A DNA stretch of 64,000 nucleotides from contig NC_052483.1 of assembly GCF_009730915.1 (NCBI RefSeq), forward strand, positions 1,860,001-1,924,000, read 5' to 3'. The position numbers were made by a program, and so were the translations under genes. The notes under the pieces are model-generated. The model worked only from the letters and a program-made list of their open reading frames with translations, did not search any database and had not been told where the DNA came from. This document shows, piece after piece, positions 35,627-47,900 of this stretch; the first letter of the stretch is position 1, and each line of letters begins with the position of its first letter. The DNA is from Dioscorea cayenensis subsp. rotundata (lineage: Eukaryota > Streptophyta > Magnoliopsida > Dioscoreales > Dioscoreaceae).

Positions 35627-38600
35627 TATTAAACAAGAACAACAAATAGCATTCTAGACCTCAACATCATTAGTGCTATTGGTCTCTACCTGAAGATCTT
35701 ATTCACTTCTTTTTTTCGGCAAATTCATCGTCATAACCAGGGTCAGTGGATCACAGAACATGAGCCAGCTGCTGCTGTCACTATGCCGCTGAAAGCCGAA
35801 AATTTCTTAGAAGAATCACTACAATTCAATTAACCAAAATTTTCAATGGTATTCACACTCTCATTGTTGTGTTCAATTGGAAAAATAAGACATTCTAGTG
35901 CTGATGATCTCTTTATTTGCAGATATAATTGAGAGAAGGTTTATGCTGATGCATTCTGGATGTTATTATTGCATTTCAGTCTCCGGATTAAGCAAGACCA
36001 ACTCATAATTGATCTTCAATATTATAGTTTAGAAAGTTAATATGAGCAGCGATTAAATAAATGTATATTTTATAAATTGTATAAAATAAAATGGCAAGAG
36101 TATTGTAGTACAAAATAATAGCTCATGATGCCCATGTTATTCAGGTTTTTGTTGGAGTAAAAGTGATAATTTTTGGGATTTTTGTAATGCATTTTCATAG
36201 CTTATTTTTAGTAATGATTTTGTCAATTTGCTTGTTTAGATTTTAATTTAGTAGGAATATGATCTAAGTTCAAAATTTTGAAAGAAAAAAATAAAGTTTG
36301 GAAATTGGAACAGCCAAGCTGTAAAATGCATGTTATGAAATTTCACTTTTGCATTGTTTAAAAAAAATTTCTCTTTTGCAAAAATTTATTTTTAAAATGT
36401 CAATCTAAAACAATTGGTCAAGTAAAATGTTAGACAGAATAATAAATTTAGTTCTCTCTCACTTCTTTTTCGTTTTGATCTCTTTACTCAGAAATGCTAT
36501 CAATTAGTCTTTTTATTCGTGAAAATGGGTCTATTTAGTTTTTTTTTCTACTTTTAGTTTCTTTCCAATTAATTTATTATTTTTGAAAATATAAGGATTA
36601 GTTAGGTCATTTTTAAGTGTAGAGGGATTAAATGAGTTTATTTTTAAAAGTAGAGGATATAGTAGAGAGCATTTCTGATAAGAGAGAGTAAAAGAAAAAA
36701 AAGAGAAAAGTAGAGGAATTAATTTAGGTATTATACCAATGTTAGACCATAGGAATTTAAATGAACACTCCCTCCAAAAGAATAAAATAATGAGATTTGA
36801 TTTATATTAAAAAAAAAAAAAACAGAGATCACCAATGGAAAAAATTATTTGATAATTTTAATAATGATTCAACTAAAAAATTATATGTAGATTTTTTTGC
36901 AGAATAAAAATATCTAATCCAAACGGTAAGATATCTGATTTCAAAAAAACTCACTCTTAACAATCCGATGAATCTTAATTTGGTAAAATCCTAATTTCAT
37001 AACTTGTAATATCTTTTAATGCCCAGAGTTATCGTTTGACACTTCTCAGCTTTAATTTGTTTTTCTTTTGTAGTCTTACATATCTATTTTTGGTGAAAAT
37101 AGTTTTTTTTTAATCTCTTTTTGTTTTTGCTTCTAGTTTGTAGTTATTCGGTCCCGTTTTTGTATCATGTACAATTTTTTCGTTAATAAATTGTGGTTTA
37201 TCGATCTTTATATATATATATATATATATTTGACTGACTTATGAGAGATCAAGTATTATACTCTGTTGCATTTGTTGAAACGGCTTGTCAATATTATTAA
37301 AAATAACAAAAATAAAAATATTTAAATCCAAACTAAAAAAAATATATTCAAAAATCAAAAAGCCAGAGAGCAGTTCGCTATATATATATATTTATATATG
37401 CAACTGATCACGTGAACTCGTTAGCTTTGTTATATTTATTTTGCTCAAAAGTCAAAAACTATATATCATATATACTTTTTGTTAGTATTTTGTTTTTGGA
37501 TAAAGACATACTAAATAAATAAATAAATATATATATATATATGTGATTGTTCACGTGAACAAGTTAGCTTTGGACAGAGAAAGAGAGAAAAGAGAAAGAA
37601 AAGTCTCCAACTCCATAGATTTCACATGCCATGCCACCACCAAGACCACCCATATGTGTTCCCTGTTACATGTCTTCCCATTCTTTTCTTTTTGTTTTTA
37701 TTTTCCTTGTTCTTTTTGCAGACTTCATAGACTGACCTGCAGATAAGAAAAGTGAAGTCCTTGTCTCCAGGACAAACCAAACCTTCACATTAACCAATAT
37801 ATATATATGTGTGTGTGTACAGTAGTGATTCTAATTATATACAAATAAACAGAGAATGCAATGCAGGGAGTTGTTGAAGAAGAACAATGGAAATGGAAAA
37901 TAGAAGGAGAAATCTTGATGGATGATTAGGATTACAGTCTGACCTTTGTTTTTTATTCATTGCATATGATCAATCAGTGTGCCAAAACCCAAAAAGCATA
38001 GAAAAGTAAAAGGAAGGGGGCCATGAAAAGTAAGCCAGCATCTTTCACTGTCTCAGGCTTTTGGTTTTGTCTGTGGGGTGGGAATCCAAGAAGTAGAAAC
38101 TTGAGGGCAAATTCTCATGGGTCCCCTTCACCTCCACCTTCACCTTCACCTTCACCTTCACCTTACTCTCTGTTTTTGACCACCAACTTTTGCCTTGCAG
38201 CTCCCAAAACAATGCAATGCCTATCAACTTTGCTAGTTAGCTTGTGTTTTATTTTTTCTTTTCACACAAAAGGTATCATTTTTCTAAGTTCTAGTTCTTC
38301 TTTTTGGGTTTCTAGCAAAGATTTTTTAAGTTGTAGGTGATGAAAATGTCTTAGGAATTCTAATCAACCAGTGAAGTGAGAGAATGGTAAGTAGTTCCTA
38401 AAGGACAAGACATAGTATCAAGATGTGAGCAGTTATGAGTGTGAGGCAGAGAGATAGAGAAAGATAAGGTACCTACCTAGACAAAAGACACCATTTTTAA
38501 TGTTTTTGAGAGGTGTCTTATTGGCAACAAGATTGTTAATGGTTAGTCATATATATATATAACTGAGAGGGCCAGAGAAGTGAGCTACACTCCAACTTTT

Positions 38601-39308
38601 TCACAAAACACTGTTTGGATGGAGAAGTAAAGATAAAGATGAGAGTGTGTTATGCTGTGTGGTCTGTGAGGGGTCCATTCCATGCAAGACTGATCAAAAG
38701 GTCCAATCTTTTCTATCCATCTTCCCCCAAATTCAGGGCAGTATGTAAGTAGTAGCAGTACATAGCCTAGAGAGAAAGAGAAAAAGAGAGAGAGAGAGAG
38801 AGAGAAGGGAAGAGCTCTAAAAAAGAGTGCAAAAGGGTGTTTTGGTAATTGTGATGAAGGAGAAGGCAGAAGGTAAAGCAGCAGATCCAGCTATCTATGC
38901 ATTTACATCAACCACACCAACCCAGAAGAGATCCTTTTTCTTCTTCACTGTTTGGTGATAAATTTTCTAGTCCCCTCCCCTCCCAAAAGAGTTTTTTTGA
39001 GGCTTTGTTGAAGAACAATCCAGTGATGAAGGATTGACACAAAGAGTTTTGTGTGTGTGTGTGTGTGGGCTTTGTTGGGAAGAAAAGGATTTCTCCCTCA
39101 GGCTTCTTCTCCTTCCCATCTCTATTAATGTGACTGCTGTAAAACTGTACAAATGGCATAATACTGTAAGTAAAACTCATCTCTTCCTTAGAAAGGAAGA
39201 GAAGAGAGAACCATATCCTTGTTTTTCTCTACAAACATCCTTGTGGGTTCTAAGTTCAAGTTTGGAGTCTCCAAATCTGGGGTTGTTCTTGCAGTTCTTG
39301 AGGAGGAA
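35627..39308. other. Intergenic region between formin and S-acyltransferase genes
   Basis: It should begin with formin 3' UTR. A fold-back element (listed separately) and (TA)n tracts near 37210 and 37520 follow. A CACCTT hexamer repeat lies at about 38127-38165, an (AG)n tract at about 38785-38806 and a (GT)n tract at about 39049-39067. The last few hundred bases are probably the leader of the next gene. No recognisable protein is encoded. Confidence 0.55.
36436..36738. mobile_element. Fold-back (inverted-repeat) element, about 303 bp, older copy
   Basis: The right end reads GGTATTATACCA and a 9-bp direct repeat ATGTTAGAC flanks the element (36427-36435 and 36739-36747). The two halves are mutual inverted repeats: for example the left CTCAGAAATGCTATC pairs with the right GAGCATTTCTGATAAG. 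A better-preserved relative of nearly the same length lies at 52893-53197. The 9-bp duplication fits Mutator-like (MULE) non-autonomous elements. Confidence 0.7.
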
Positions 39309-42300
39309 ATGAGGAAGCATGGTTGGCAGCTGCCTTACCATCCTCTTCAGGTATGTTTTTCCTTTTGTTTTTTCCTATTTTGTCTATTTTTTTATTTACT
39401 AAAAATGAGTTTTTTTTTTGCTTTTGGGGTGGTTTGGTTTGAAGGTGGTGGCTGTTGCTGTTTTTCTGGCACTTGGTTTTGCTTTCTATGTGTTCTTTGT
39501 GCCATTTGTGGGGAGGAAGCTTGTGGAGTATGTGGTCATGGGGGTTTATACTCCTCTGGTGAGTTTATCATTTCAGAAGCTTTTTTTTTTTGTTTTTCTG
39601 ATTTTGATTTCTGTTTCTGCTGAGATCTGTCTGCTGATGTGCTTCTTCCTCTTTTTCTTGCATAAATTGGAGCTGCATTGTGATCTATGTGCCCCAATTG
39701 AATCTATGTAGGATGAAAACCATATTTGCTTGAGGATTTCTTTGATTCATGCTTGAAATAGTTTGTTTTGTCATATGGTGGTTTTTCTTCAGCATCTTGC
39801 CTATTTTTCAAATGTCTGAATTTTGGGGAAGAAGACTAAATTTGGTCCTCATCACTGTGGTAATTAGTTTTTCAATAGGTCTAATGATGAAATCGAGCAA
39901 TGTCGTCTATGAACTGAAAGATAACATTGCCCAATTGTTATTCTTTGTTCTGTCGATAACACTGTCTTATTCATGCTTGAAATAATTTGTTTTGTCTTGC
40001 TGGTTTTACTTCAGCATCTTGCCTATTTTTCAAATGTCTGAATTTTGGGGAAGAAGACTAAATTTGGTACTCATCACTGTGGTAATTATTTTCTCAATAG
40101 GCCTAGTGATGAAATCGAGCAATGTCGTCTATGAACTGGAAGATAACATTGCCCGATTGTTTTTCCTTTGTTCTGCGATAACATTGTCTGATCCTCTAAT
40201 TTATTCTACAATGTAGGGTAAAGTTGCTCAGATAATTCAATCCTAAGTTCAAATAAGGAATGTGTTTTCAAACAGTAACATCTATATTAGATTGTTCGTC
40301 AAGAAACTTGACTGTTTTGTCAAAGATTTTGTTCGACTTTGAATTTAAGAAAGGTAAGCAGTATGTGGATTTTGAGTCACTGATTTGAAAAGGATAGTTC
40401 TCTCATGGTAAGGAATGAAAAAGAGTGATAAGATTGAGTGTCAAAGATGGTGACATTTTGTAAATTGTGACGCTGAAGAACCATTCAGCAAGAAAACTTG
40501 AAACTTGTTGAAGAGCCCTACAATTTCAATTATGGTGCCATCTTCGTGTAAAAGGGATGATGGTGTTGTATAGCTTTTCTTAAGATTTTTAGCTTTTTAG
40601 ATTTTTCAAAAATTTGATTGTTATATTCAAGAATATGATTTAAGCTTTTGTGTCAATCTTGTGGGTTGTAGAACCAATAACTCATTCAAAGAACAACCAT
40701 TTTATCCTGTCTTTAATTTACCGCCTGGCAATTTGAGAATAGTTAAATGATGCGAGTATGCATACATGTGTGTATAATGAAATAGCCTTACATGAAAGTA
40801 ATTTGCTACTTCGAGTGAAATCGATGTTGAAAGGTTCTTCGGTATGTCTTTTCAGGTTACATGTGTCTTCTGTTTGTATATTTGGTGTGCTGCGACAGAT
40901 CCCGGAGACCCAGGGGTGTTCAAATCTAAGAAATATCTTAATATAGACGATGACCGAAAACAAACTCACTTAAAGGAATCAGAAGGATGTGCAATCAGGA
41001 AAGAGCATTCTACGGAAGTGGGAGACGATCCAGTCACCAAGGGCATCGATGCAGATGTGTCTGAACAAGTACCCGAGAAAGTCGAGACGAAAAATCCGTC
41101 TTGCTGTAAATTCACTTTATTAGCTGTTCTATTTGGCTGGTGTCATCTTCCTTTCCTTTGTCGACGACATGATTCACATGACCAGTCTTCTGAACAACAA
41201 ATGAGTGAAGAGGGCATGTTTTACTGCAGTTTATGTGAAGTTGAGGTACATTCAATACACTATATAGGAAACTTTCTCTCTTTCAGTATTGTGAGTTCCT
41301 TTTTTTTTGGAATTTTGTAGGTTTTGAAGTATAGCAAGCACTGTAGAGTTTGCGACAAATGTGTTGATGGCTTTGATCATCACTGCAGGGTACAAACTTA
41401 AGTCTTGATCTTAAATCCTCACTTCTTACAGTATCTAACATCTTTTCGGTTTTGTAGTGGCTCAACAACTGTATAGGAAGACGGAATTATCGCCGGTTCT
41501 TCATCCTTATGGTTACCGCTCTTCTCTTGGTAAACATTAGACTCCATTGCCATTGTTTTACCGATGTTCTAGACAATGTGGTGAAGAAATCTAGGATGCA
41601 TTTGGTTATCGATTGTTTTTAATTATTTTTGTCTGATTGTTAACAGATTCTTGTGGTTTATGCAGCTCATTCTACAGTGGTCGATAGGGATCCTTGTGTT
41701 GATTCTCTGTTTTCTTGAACGAAAGCAGTTCTCGATGGAGATCATGTCAAAGTTAGGCAGCAGCTTCTCGTTGGTTCCGTTTGTCGTTGTGGTGGTGAGC
41801 ATATACTTCAATTTCCCGTTTACTTAAAATACTTATTGTCTATTCAGACAATAGCTATGTGAGTTCGTCTTTTCTAAAATAAAATAATAATGAAATCGTC
41901 TTGTTCTATCTTCAAATGACAAATGTTACCTGCCAAGTTGGAATTTAATTTAATTTCTGAACAATGAAGATTGTGTTTATTGGATCGAACGATGATCCTT
42001 TGTTCTCGGCAGGCTTCCTGCACCTTGCTAGCGATGATTGCCACGTTACCTCTGGCGCAACTCTTCTTCTTCCATGTTCTTCTAATTAAAAAGGTAAAGT
42101 ATGATGATAAGTTTATTTGTCAGTAAAACAGAGATGAAAGGGATTCGAGATGACAATTCAACTGTTTTGATAAAAACAATCTATGTATCCATTGTATCAA
42201 GTCGGTTGTGAATGAATGGCAGGGAATAAGCACGTATGATTACATTGTCGCCTTAAGGGAGCAGGAACAGCCCGAGGGTGGGGGTCAGCAAAGTCCACAA

Positions 42301-43376
42301 ATGTCTCAAGTGAGCTCATTCACTGGATTGAGCAGCGCCAGTTCCTTTAATGCGTTTCACCGTGGCGCATGGTGTACTCCGCCTCGGTTATTCCTCGAGG
42401 ATCAGGTATTCAGTTTATCAGTGTATTTCTTCGTCTTCTTTGAATCCTGCTCGCAGAGAACTCCTAAACAGGATTACAAGGAACTTTATGTTTGCGATAT
42501 GGCGCTTGAACATGTCTTTCCACATGAAATGAATAAAAGAAACCTTTATGTTCTTCAGTAATCATGTTTTCAATGCCTATGCAGTTTGATGTTATTCCAC
42601 CCGAGATCGGCATGCCTGCTAATTTTGCTGCCAAGAAAATGATGGCCGAAGAATCAACAAAGAAAAGAAATGCCGGCACAGTAAAAATTAGTCCGTGGAC
42701 TTTGGCGCGCCTTGATCCAGAAGAAGTATCGAAAGCAGCTGCACAGGCGAAGAGAAATTCAAAGATATTGCAGCCAGTTGTTAGGAGAGAGACGCCACTA
42801 GGACAAGACACAGACAGCTTTGGTAGTGGCAGTAGCAGGCAGTTTCCAAGGCCTGATGATCGGAGACGGGTGAACAAGAGAGGCAGGCCGCTGATGAACC
42901 TTCCAACTGAGCCACTTGCGAAAATATCGGCCAGTGCTACCGACAGTAATGGCAGTGACATTGGTCCGGGTGCATCCTCAAGTTTAGCCCCTCTGCAGCT
43001 TGAAGCTCGGAGTGCATTTCGAACAAGCCGGGCCATGTCTTCAACTGGAATTGTGGCTTCATCGCCTGATAGTAGCTTAGACTCACCCGACCTCCATCCA
43101 TTTCGAGCTTCTTCCTCTGGAGCCGAAGAAGCCTTTGTGCTCACATCTCGTCCGTCTGTCAGTACCCCTGCACAGAAGGGGATTCAGCTCTCAAGATCTA
43201 CCAGTGATGGGTATGACGCATCCGGGGGTGAAGACAGCGATCGAGTCCCATCAAAAATTGTGTACAAGCCATCGAATTGGAGTAACATGCTCTTCAACTC
43301 TGGCCGCAGTAGCCAGGCTGATGTTGCAAAGCCGTCTTCCTCCGGGGGAATGCAAACTAACATTAGGCCACTTTGA
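39309..43376 (+). CDS. DHHC-type protein S-acyltransferase (plant PAT19-22-like)
   Basis: Nine exons (39309-39350, 39445-39558, 40856-41245, 41321-41389, 41458-41529, 41666-41794, 42013-42093, 42223-42405, 42585-43376) join cleanly to about 623 residues. The N-terminus MRKHGWQLPYHPLQ and two membrane segments (VVAVAVFLALGFAFYVFFV and TCVFCLYIWCAA, followed by TDPGDPGVF) precede the Cys-rich domain [30 protein letters not shown]. The DHHC motif is at about residues 201-204; its Cys is the auto-acylated catalytic residue. Two more membrane spans follow (LILQWSIGILVLILCFL; TLLAMIATLPLAQLFFFHVLLI). The long C-terminal tail is Ser-rich and cytosolic by family topology. The enzyme transfers palmitate to protein cysteines at endomembranes or plasma membrane. 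The MRKHGWQLP start and long tail fit the plant PAT19-22 subgroup. All introns are GT-AG. Confidence 0.93.
39745..40192 (+). repeat. 224-bp tandem duplication in S-acyltransferase intron 2
   Basis: Two head-to-tail copies (39745-39968 and 39969-40192) start with ATTCATGCTTGAAATA and share long identical runs, such as the CAGCATCTTGCC region and the GATGAAATCGAGCAATGTCG region. They differ at only about a dozen positions, which indicates a fairly recent local duplication. It lies entirely in intron 2. Confidence 0.92.
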
Positions 43377-43984
43377 TAAGTGGTGCCGAGGCAGTGCATG
43401 TTGGTATCTTATTTGATTAATTCTGAAAGCTGGCTATGAAATGCTGATTCTGTTGCGGCACACTTGTTTTGAAAGGCAAGTCTTCTACCGGGGACTTGCT
43501 AATCAGCGTCAGTTTCACCAGTTGAGATGGTTTTCTGACTGCAGCTACTAAAATCGTCGCAAGAGCATGCATGGGATCAAGCATGGAAAGCCGGATTTAA
43601 GGGTCTTGCAGAGAATGTCAAGAAAATAGCAATTCTTTGGATTGCTCTTTACCTATATGTCTCACTCACAGTTATTTGTGATCCTTTCACCTTTTCGTCT
43701 TTTTTTTTTTTCTCTTCTTTCGTTCCCTTCTTGTATTGGTAAACTCCCAGGTGTAACTGCTCATTGTTTCTCTTCTGTCAAAATTGGGAACCATTCTGCT
43801 TTGCTTTGACTAATGAATTTCAGAAGACTTGAATGAGAATTTCTACATCATAGGAAAAGGGACAAAGGAAAAGCTTTGCAAGAGCAGCTCTTTACATAGT
43901 TTTCTCTGCATTTCAAATTTTCTGTACATTACCCCTCAATTCTGCAGGTACAATTGCAAAGACATGACAAAGAGTGCCTTGCAG
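43377..43984. other. Convergent 3' flank of the S-acyltransferase gene and the membrane-protein locus
   Basis: The S-acyltransferase stop (43374-43376) and the minus-strand stop (43985-43987) face each other across about 608 bp. The stretch should hold both 3' UTRs. No gene is seen. Confidence 0.6.
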
Positions 43985-44988
43985 CTAGACATGCAGTGCC
44001 CCCTTATCATCTGGTTCCAGTTCAGTTTGGCAATCATACTCTGATTTGCAGCTTCTGTAAAACATGCAGCTGATGATTATATCGAGGACGATGAGCATTG
44101 AGTAAATGTACGAGATCGAAAAGGCTTCCCCGATGCTGGAAACATCAAGTCTGTGCAAAATCTGGTAAGGCTTCATGACTCTGTACTGAAACAATGCCTC
44201 AATGGCTGCCATGCTTAAATTTGCAGGCATTGCCAGAGTCATTGCACTTGCTGCCTTGCCACTGATCAACACACAGGCCTTGAGTGCAGGGAGGTAACCG
44301 CTGCAGTTCTCCACCGCTGAAACAATCGTTGCCAAGTTACAGACCACCATGACATTAGCGAGGACCACGGAGTAGAGGATAACACCGCCAACAGAGAAAG
44401 CAAATATGGCATTGCTCGAAGAAATCCCAAGAGCATCGATGATGTTGAATGCCAGGAACAAGACTGATAGAACAGCAGCATTGGCGGAGAGGATAATGAA
44501 GGAATTAAATACATGTGTTTGCAGTAGTGCCAAGTACACCCGGAGGGAAGATGAGAGTGGAGGTGGTGTAATTATCCGGCGAGGAAAGCAATGCACCATA
44601 TGAACTATAGAGGCTTTAGCTAGTAAGCAGGAAGGTGAGGGTGAAAGGGAGGGTGAAGGTGAATGAGAAGATGGTTTGAATGATCTTAGCATTGAGTAAC
44701 ATAAAGAACTCGGACGAGGCAGGGAAGCCAGCGGCTTCAAAGAGCAAGCGGAGGCGAGAGGAGAGGTTTTGAAGAGCAGGGAATGAGGATGGTGCCAATG
44801 TTTCGTGTGAGGAGGGCAGAGGCGGAGACCGGGAGGACGAGGATGGCGGCAGTGGCGGTGAAGACGTGGTAGTTATGAAACAAGGCATTGATGGACCTTC
44901 TAATGATCTTGATGGCAAGCCCCATGGAATGAAATGGTGGAGGATTGAAGGGAGTTTGGGAGGTATTTGAATGTGAAAGAGCAGCCAT
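43985..44988 (-). pseudogene. Plant multi-pass membrane protein, frame broken twice (paralogue of 50.3 kb gene)
   Basis: Three overlapping frames together give a protein colinear with the intact 329-residue protein at 50266-51255. The N-terminal part (MAALSHS...IIRRSINALFHNYHVFTATAAILVLPVSASALL) is in one frame. The middle (LQNLSSRLRLLFEAAGFPAS) is one base out, and the C-terminal half (LLAKASIVHMVH... to the stop) is one base further out. The apparent extra bases lie near 44775-44783 and 44624-44628. Counting both, the length would be about 333 residues. Motifs shared with the paralogue include VVCNLATIVSAVE, a Gly-Lys pair after an LI segment, and IEALFQYRVM. Hydrophobic stretches suggest about six membrane spans. 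The family resembles plant transmembrane proteins of the At4g19950/At5g44860 kind, of unclear function. This is either a recent pseudogene or a good gene with two assembly indels. Confidence 0.75.
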
Positions 44989-47900
44989 GTTTGATGTACC
45001 TATAACATTATGTTTGGTCAAGAGATAGGGACCAATTTGGTCCCAGGTTGGTTGGGGAGGAGTTTTTGGGATGTGATCTTGTGAATGAATGAATGATATG
45101 CCAACTAACTAAATCAACTACTACTTCATATGGAAGGTGAACTTTCAGCCTGGTTTCCACCACTATTTCCTTGGATTTTTCTACACACTATTGATCTTAT
45201 TTTGATCAAAGTTCTTTCTTTAAGAAAGAACAAACTACTTTGATTCTAAAGTAAGCCTATCTAGCACGGAAAAACAGCATCCTAATCTTTTATCAATGAA
45301 TCTAAAAGTGAGCAGAATTATTAAAGCTTCTACTAAACTATTTCTATTATGCAGTAGGTGCATGATTACATCTTCCCTATAAGACCCTTTCTATTTTTTT
45401 TTTATTTGAGGTGGCATGCCACATGGGTCGAGCCTTTCTGGTAGGAAGTCAATTAGTTTGGTGAGCCCCCCACTATCTTTTTTTATATAAAAACATAACA
45501 ACCCTCCCAGAGCACTAAGTGAAAAAAGATTCAACAAGAAATCAAGGCTTTATTCACGGTCTAGAAAAGAAGTAGGTTAAACTGGCAATCATATACCTTG
45601 CATGGATAAAGGACAACTACTCAGAAGAGATGTCTTAATATTTTGTGCTTGGTGTAGTGATGTGAACAGTTTAGAGCGAACAAAAGTTTGGAAATTGTGG
45701 TCCAGCAAAACAAATGACTTTGTAGTTTAGTGTCACAAGTGCAGCAGACTTAAAAATGCAAAAAGATAAGTTCTTATCAAACCAGTGTACTGACCTTGAT
45801 AGAGCCTTTCAAGGGTATGCATTTGCACCATCAGAATGGCATTTGGGTCCTTGAGCATTCTTGAGGATAATAATCCACCCTGTGAAGATAGCAACTGAAC
45901 TCAATTAATTACAGTTTGGAATGTTGTGTTGGAAGGAAAGCAAAGGCAGAGTCTCTTTGTTGGGTGGTCAATTCACCTGGTGGCGACCAGAGGTCCCTGC
46001 TTACTCATGGATAATACTCATGCAACGCAATGCCTTATCTAAACATTCAATGAACGGTAAAGAAAACAATGTTTTTTGGCCCCAGGAGCCACCGAGTTCA
46101 TATTCTCTAGTTGCATGCAATCATAGAATTGTAGAGAAAAAAAACAATTGATAGTGAAGATACAAACCATTCTGTTGAATAGTGAGGTAGAAAGGGCACC
46201 AATAAATGTCAGCCTTCAATTTCAAGCAACATCTTTTCCTGAATTGGTAAGCATTGTCCTCGTTGACTGTCCTTAGCACCAACTTCAACTCTACTAATAT
46301 TAAATTTTGCAGAATCTTTGATGCATTAACAAGTCATCTACCCTGCGAAATGGAAGTAGGTATATAGAATTTGGTTAGCTAATACTTCAAGCTCTGACAA
46401 TATTGCAAACAAATATAACTTCATCCTGCAAAATATGTTAACCCACTCCTTTGACATGAAGATGAGCAGACCAATGAAATTTCCTTCTATTCATGATAGT
46501 TACTCTGTTTTTGAATAGACCAATTACCAACGCATGGAAGAAGAAAACTCATCCTGTCACTGTTCTGCAGTTGGAATGAATTTAAAGTAAGCAATCATAA
46601 ATGTAATGAAACACTGACTCCTACATATTCAAAACAAAAATGTATTCACATAGTGATAAGACAATGCTAGCAATGAAAATTGAAGATTGCTCAACTTCAA
46701 CAAAGATCCAGAGAGAAAAAAACATAAATTAAAGTGATCCATATAAAAATCACATAATCATGCCATTCTGACAATTGGATCTATAACATAGAATTAATTA
46801 TATATAAAGGAATTCAACCTTTGTTCTGTAGTGGCCAATGAAGGATCTACACAGCAGTGGTAGTCTGGTAGGCACACCTCAGCAATAACCAACACTAATA
46901 AGAGAGGAAAGCAGATGGGTTGCCTGGCTTTGAATTAGAGAACATAATTGATTGGACCCACTTGACAGAAACAGATTGTCAAGGCTCACATACTGATGGT
47001 GATCACAACATAAGTTGTCCTAAATAACAAGGCTTTGCTAATATGATTCTCCTGTTAAAGCATCCCTTCAGTGTTTACTGAACACTGATTAAATATAAAG
47101 AACAAGCAGAGTTGCTTGAATATGCAAACTTCAATAGTCACCAAATAAGTCAAAATGCATCATGGTTGTGATTTTTAACAGTTATAAGAGTCGAAGATAA
47201 GAGTTCGACTTCTTAGCAGAAAATTTCAAACAATATATGTAAATAGACTTCCCATTCATTCTCTCCTGTCATGATTTCATTTGGACTTTGAACCAGATAT
47301 GCACCTCTTAATGCAATCCGTTTTTAGAATAAGGCTCATGATCTCTTCATAATTGATACAACTCCTCGAAATCATGTAAGTTAGACCCCCAAATCATGAT
47401 TAACCATTAAATATCATGTAAACTGCTGTCATACAACTGTATAACATTAAGATTGAGATTCCGGGGCATAAATATATTTAATCACGGATCATCAACAGAG
47501 TGACCAATGAAGCAGGAACTGTAACAAAAATTAACAGAAGAAAAGAAAGCTTTACTCTATTTACAGCGAGATCTGTAAGTATTTGATACATGCAAACAGT
47601 GCTTATATAAACAAGTATCCTAGATGGAAGAGCTTATTAAAATTTCCTGTAACAGGTAATAACATAGCATATTTAATTTACGTTGAGGAAGTTACCACAA
47701 CGAAACCATTACGTCTCCAGAAGTGTTGTCACTGCTCACCTTCCAAAGTCATACACACAACAAACAGTAAGAAATTGAGCTTACAAGCCAATGTAGACTC
47801 AATAATGTCCTTGTTAAAATAAAAATCACACTGGCTGGAAAAATAATCATGATCAAAGGCTGCAGTTATCAGATGAGCTTACATTCATTAATCAAATGAA

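Noticed and set aside
39992-40216. Pair of similar 74-78 residue plus-strand frames (FSILPIFQMSEFWGRRLN...), a possible duplicated gene
   Set aside because: They lie within S-acyltransferase intron 2 and are similar only because of the 224-bp tandem duplication; no known family.
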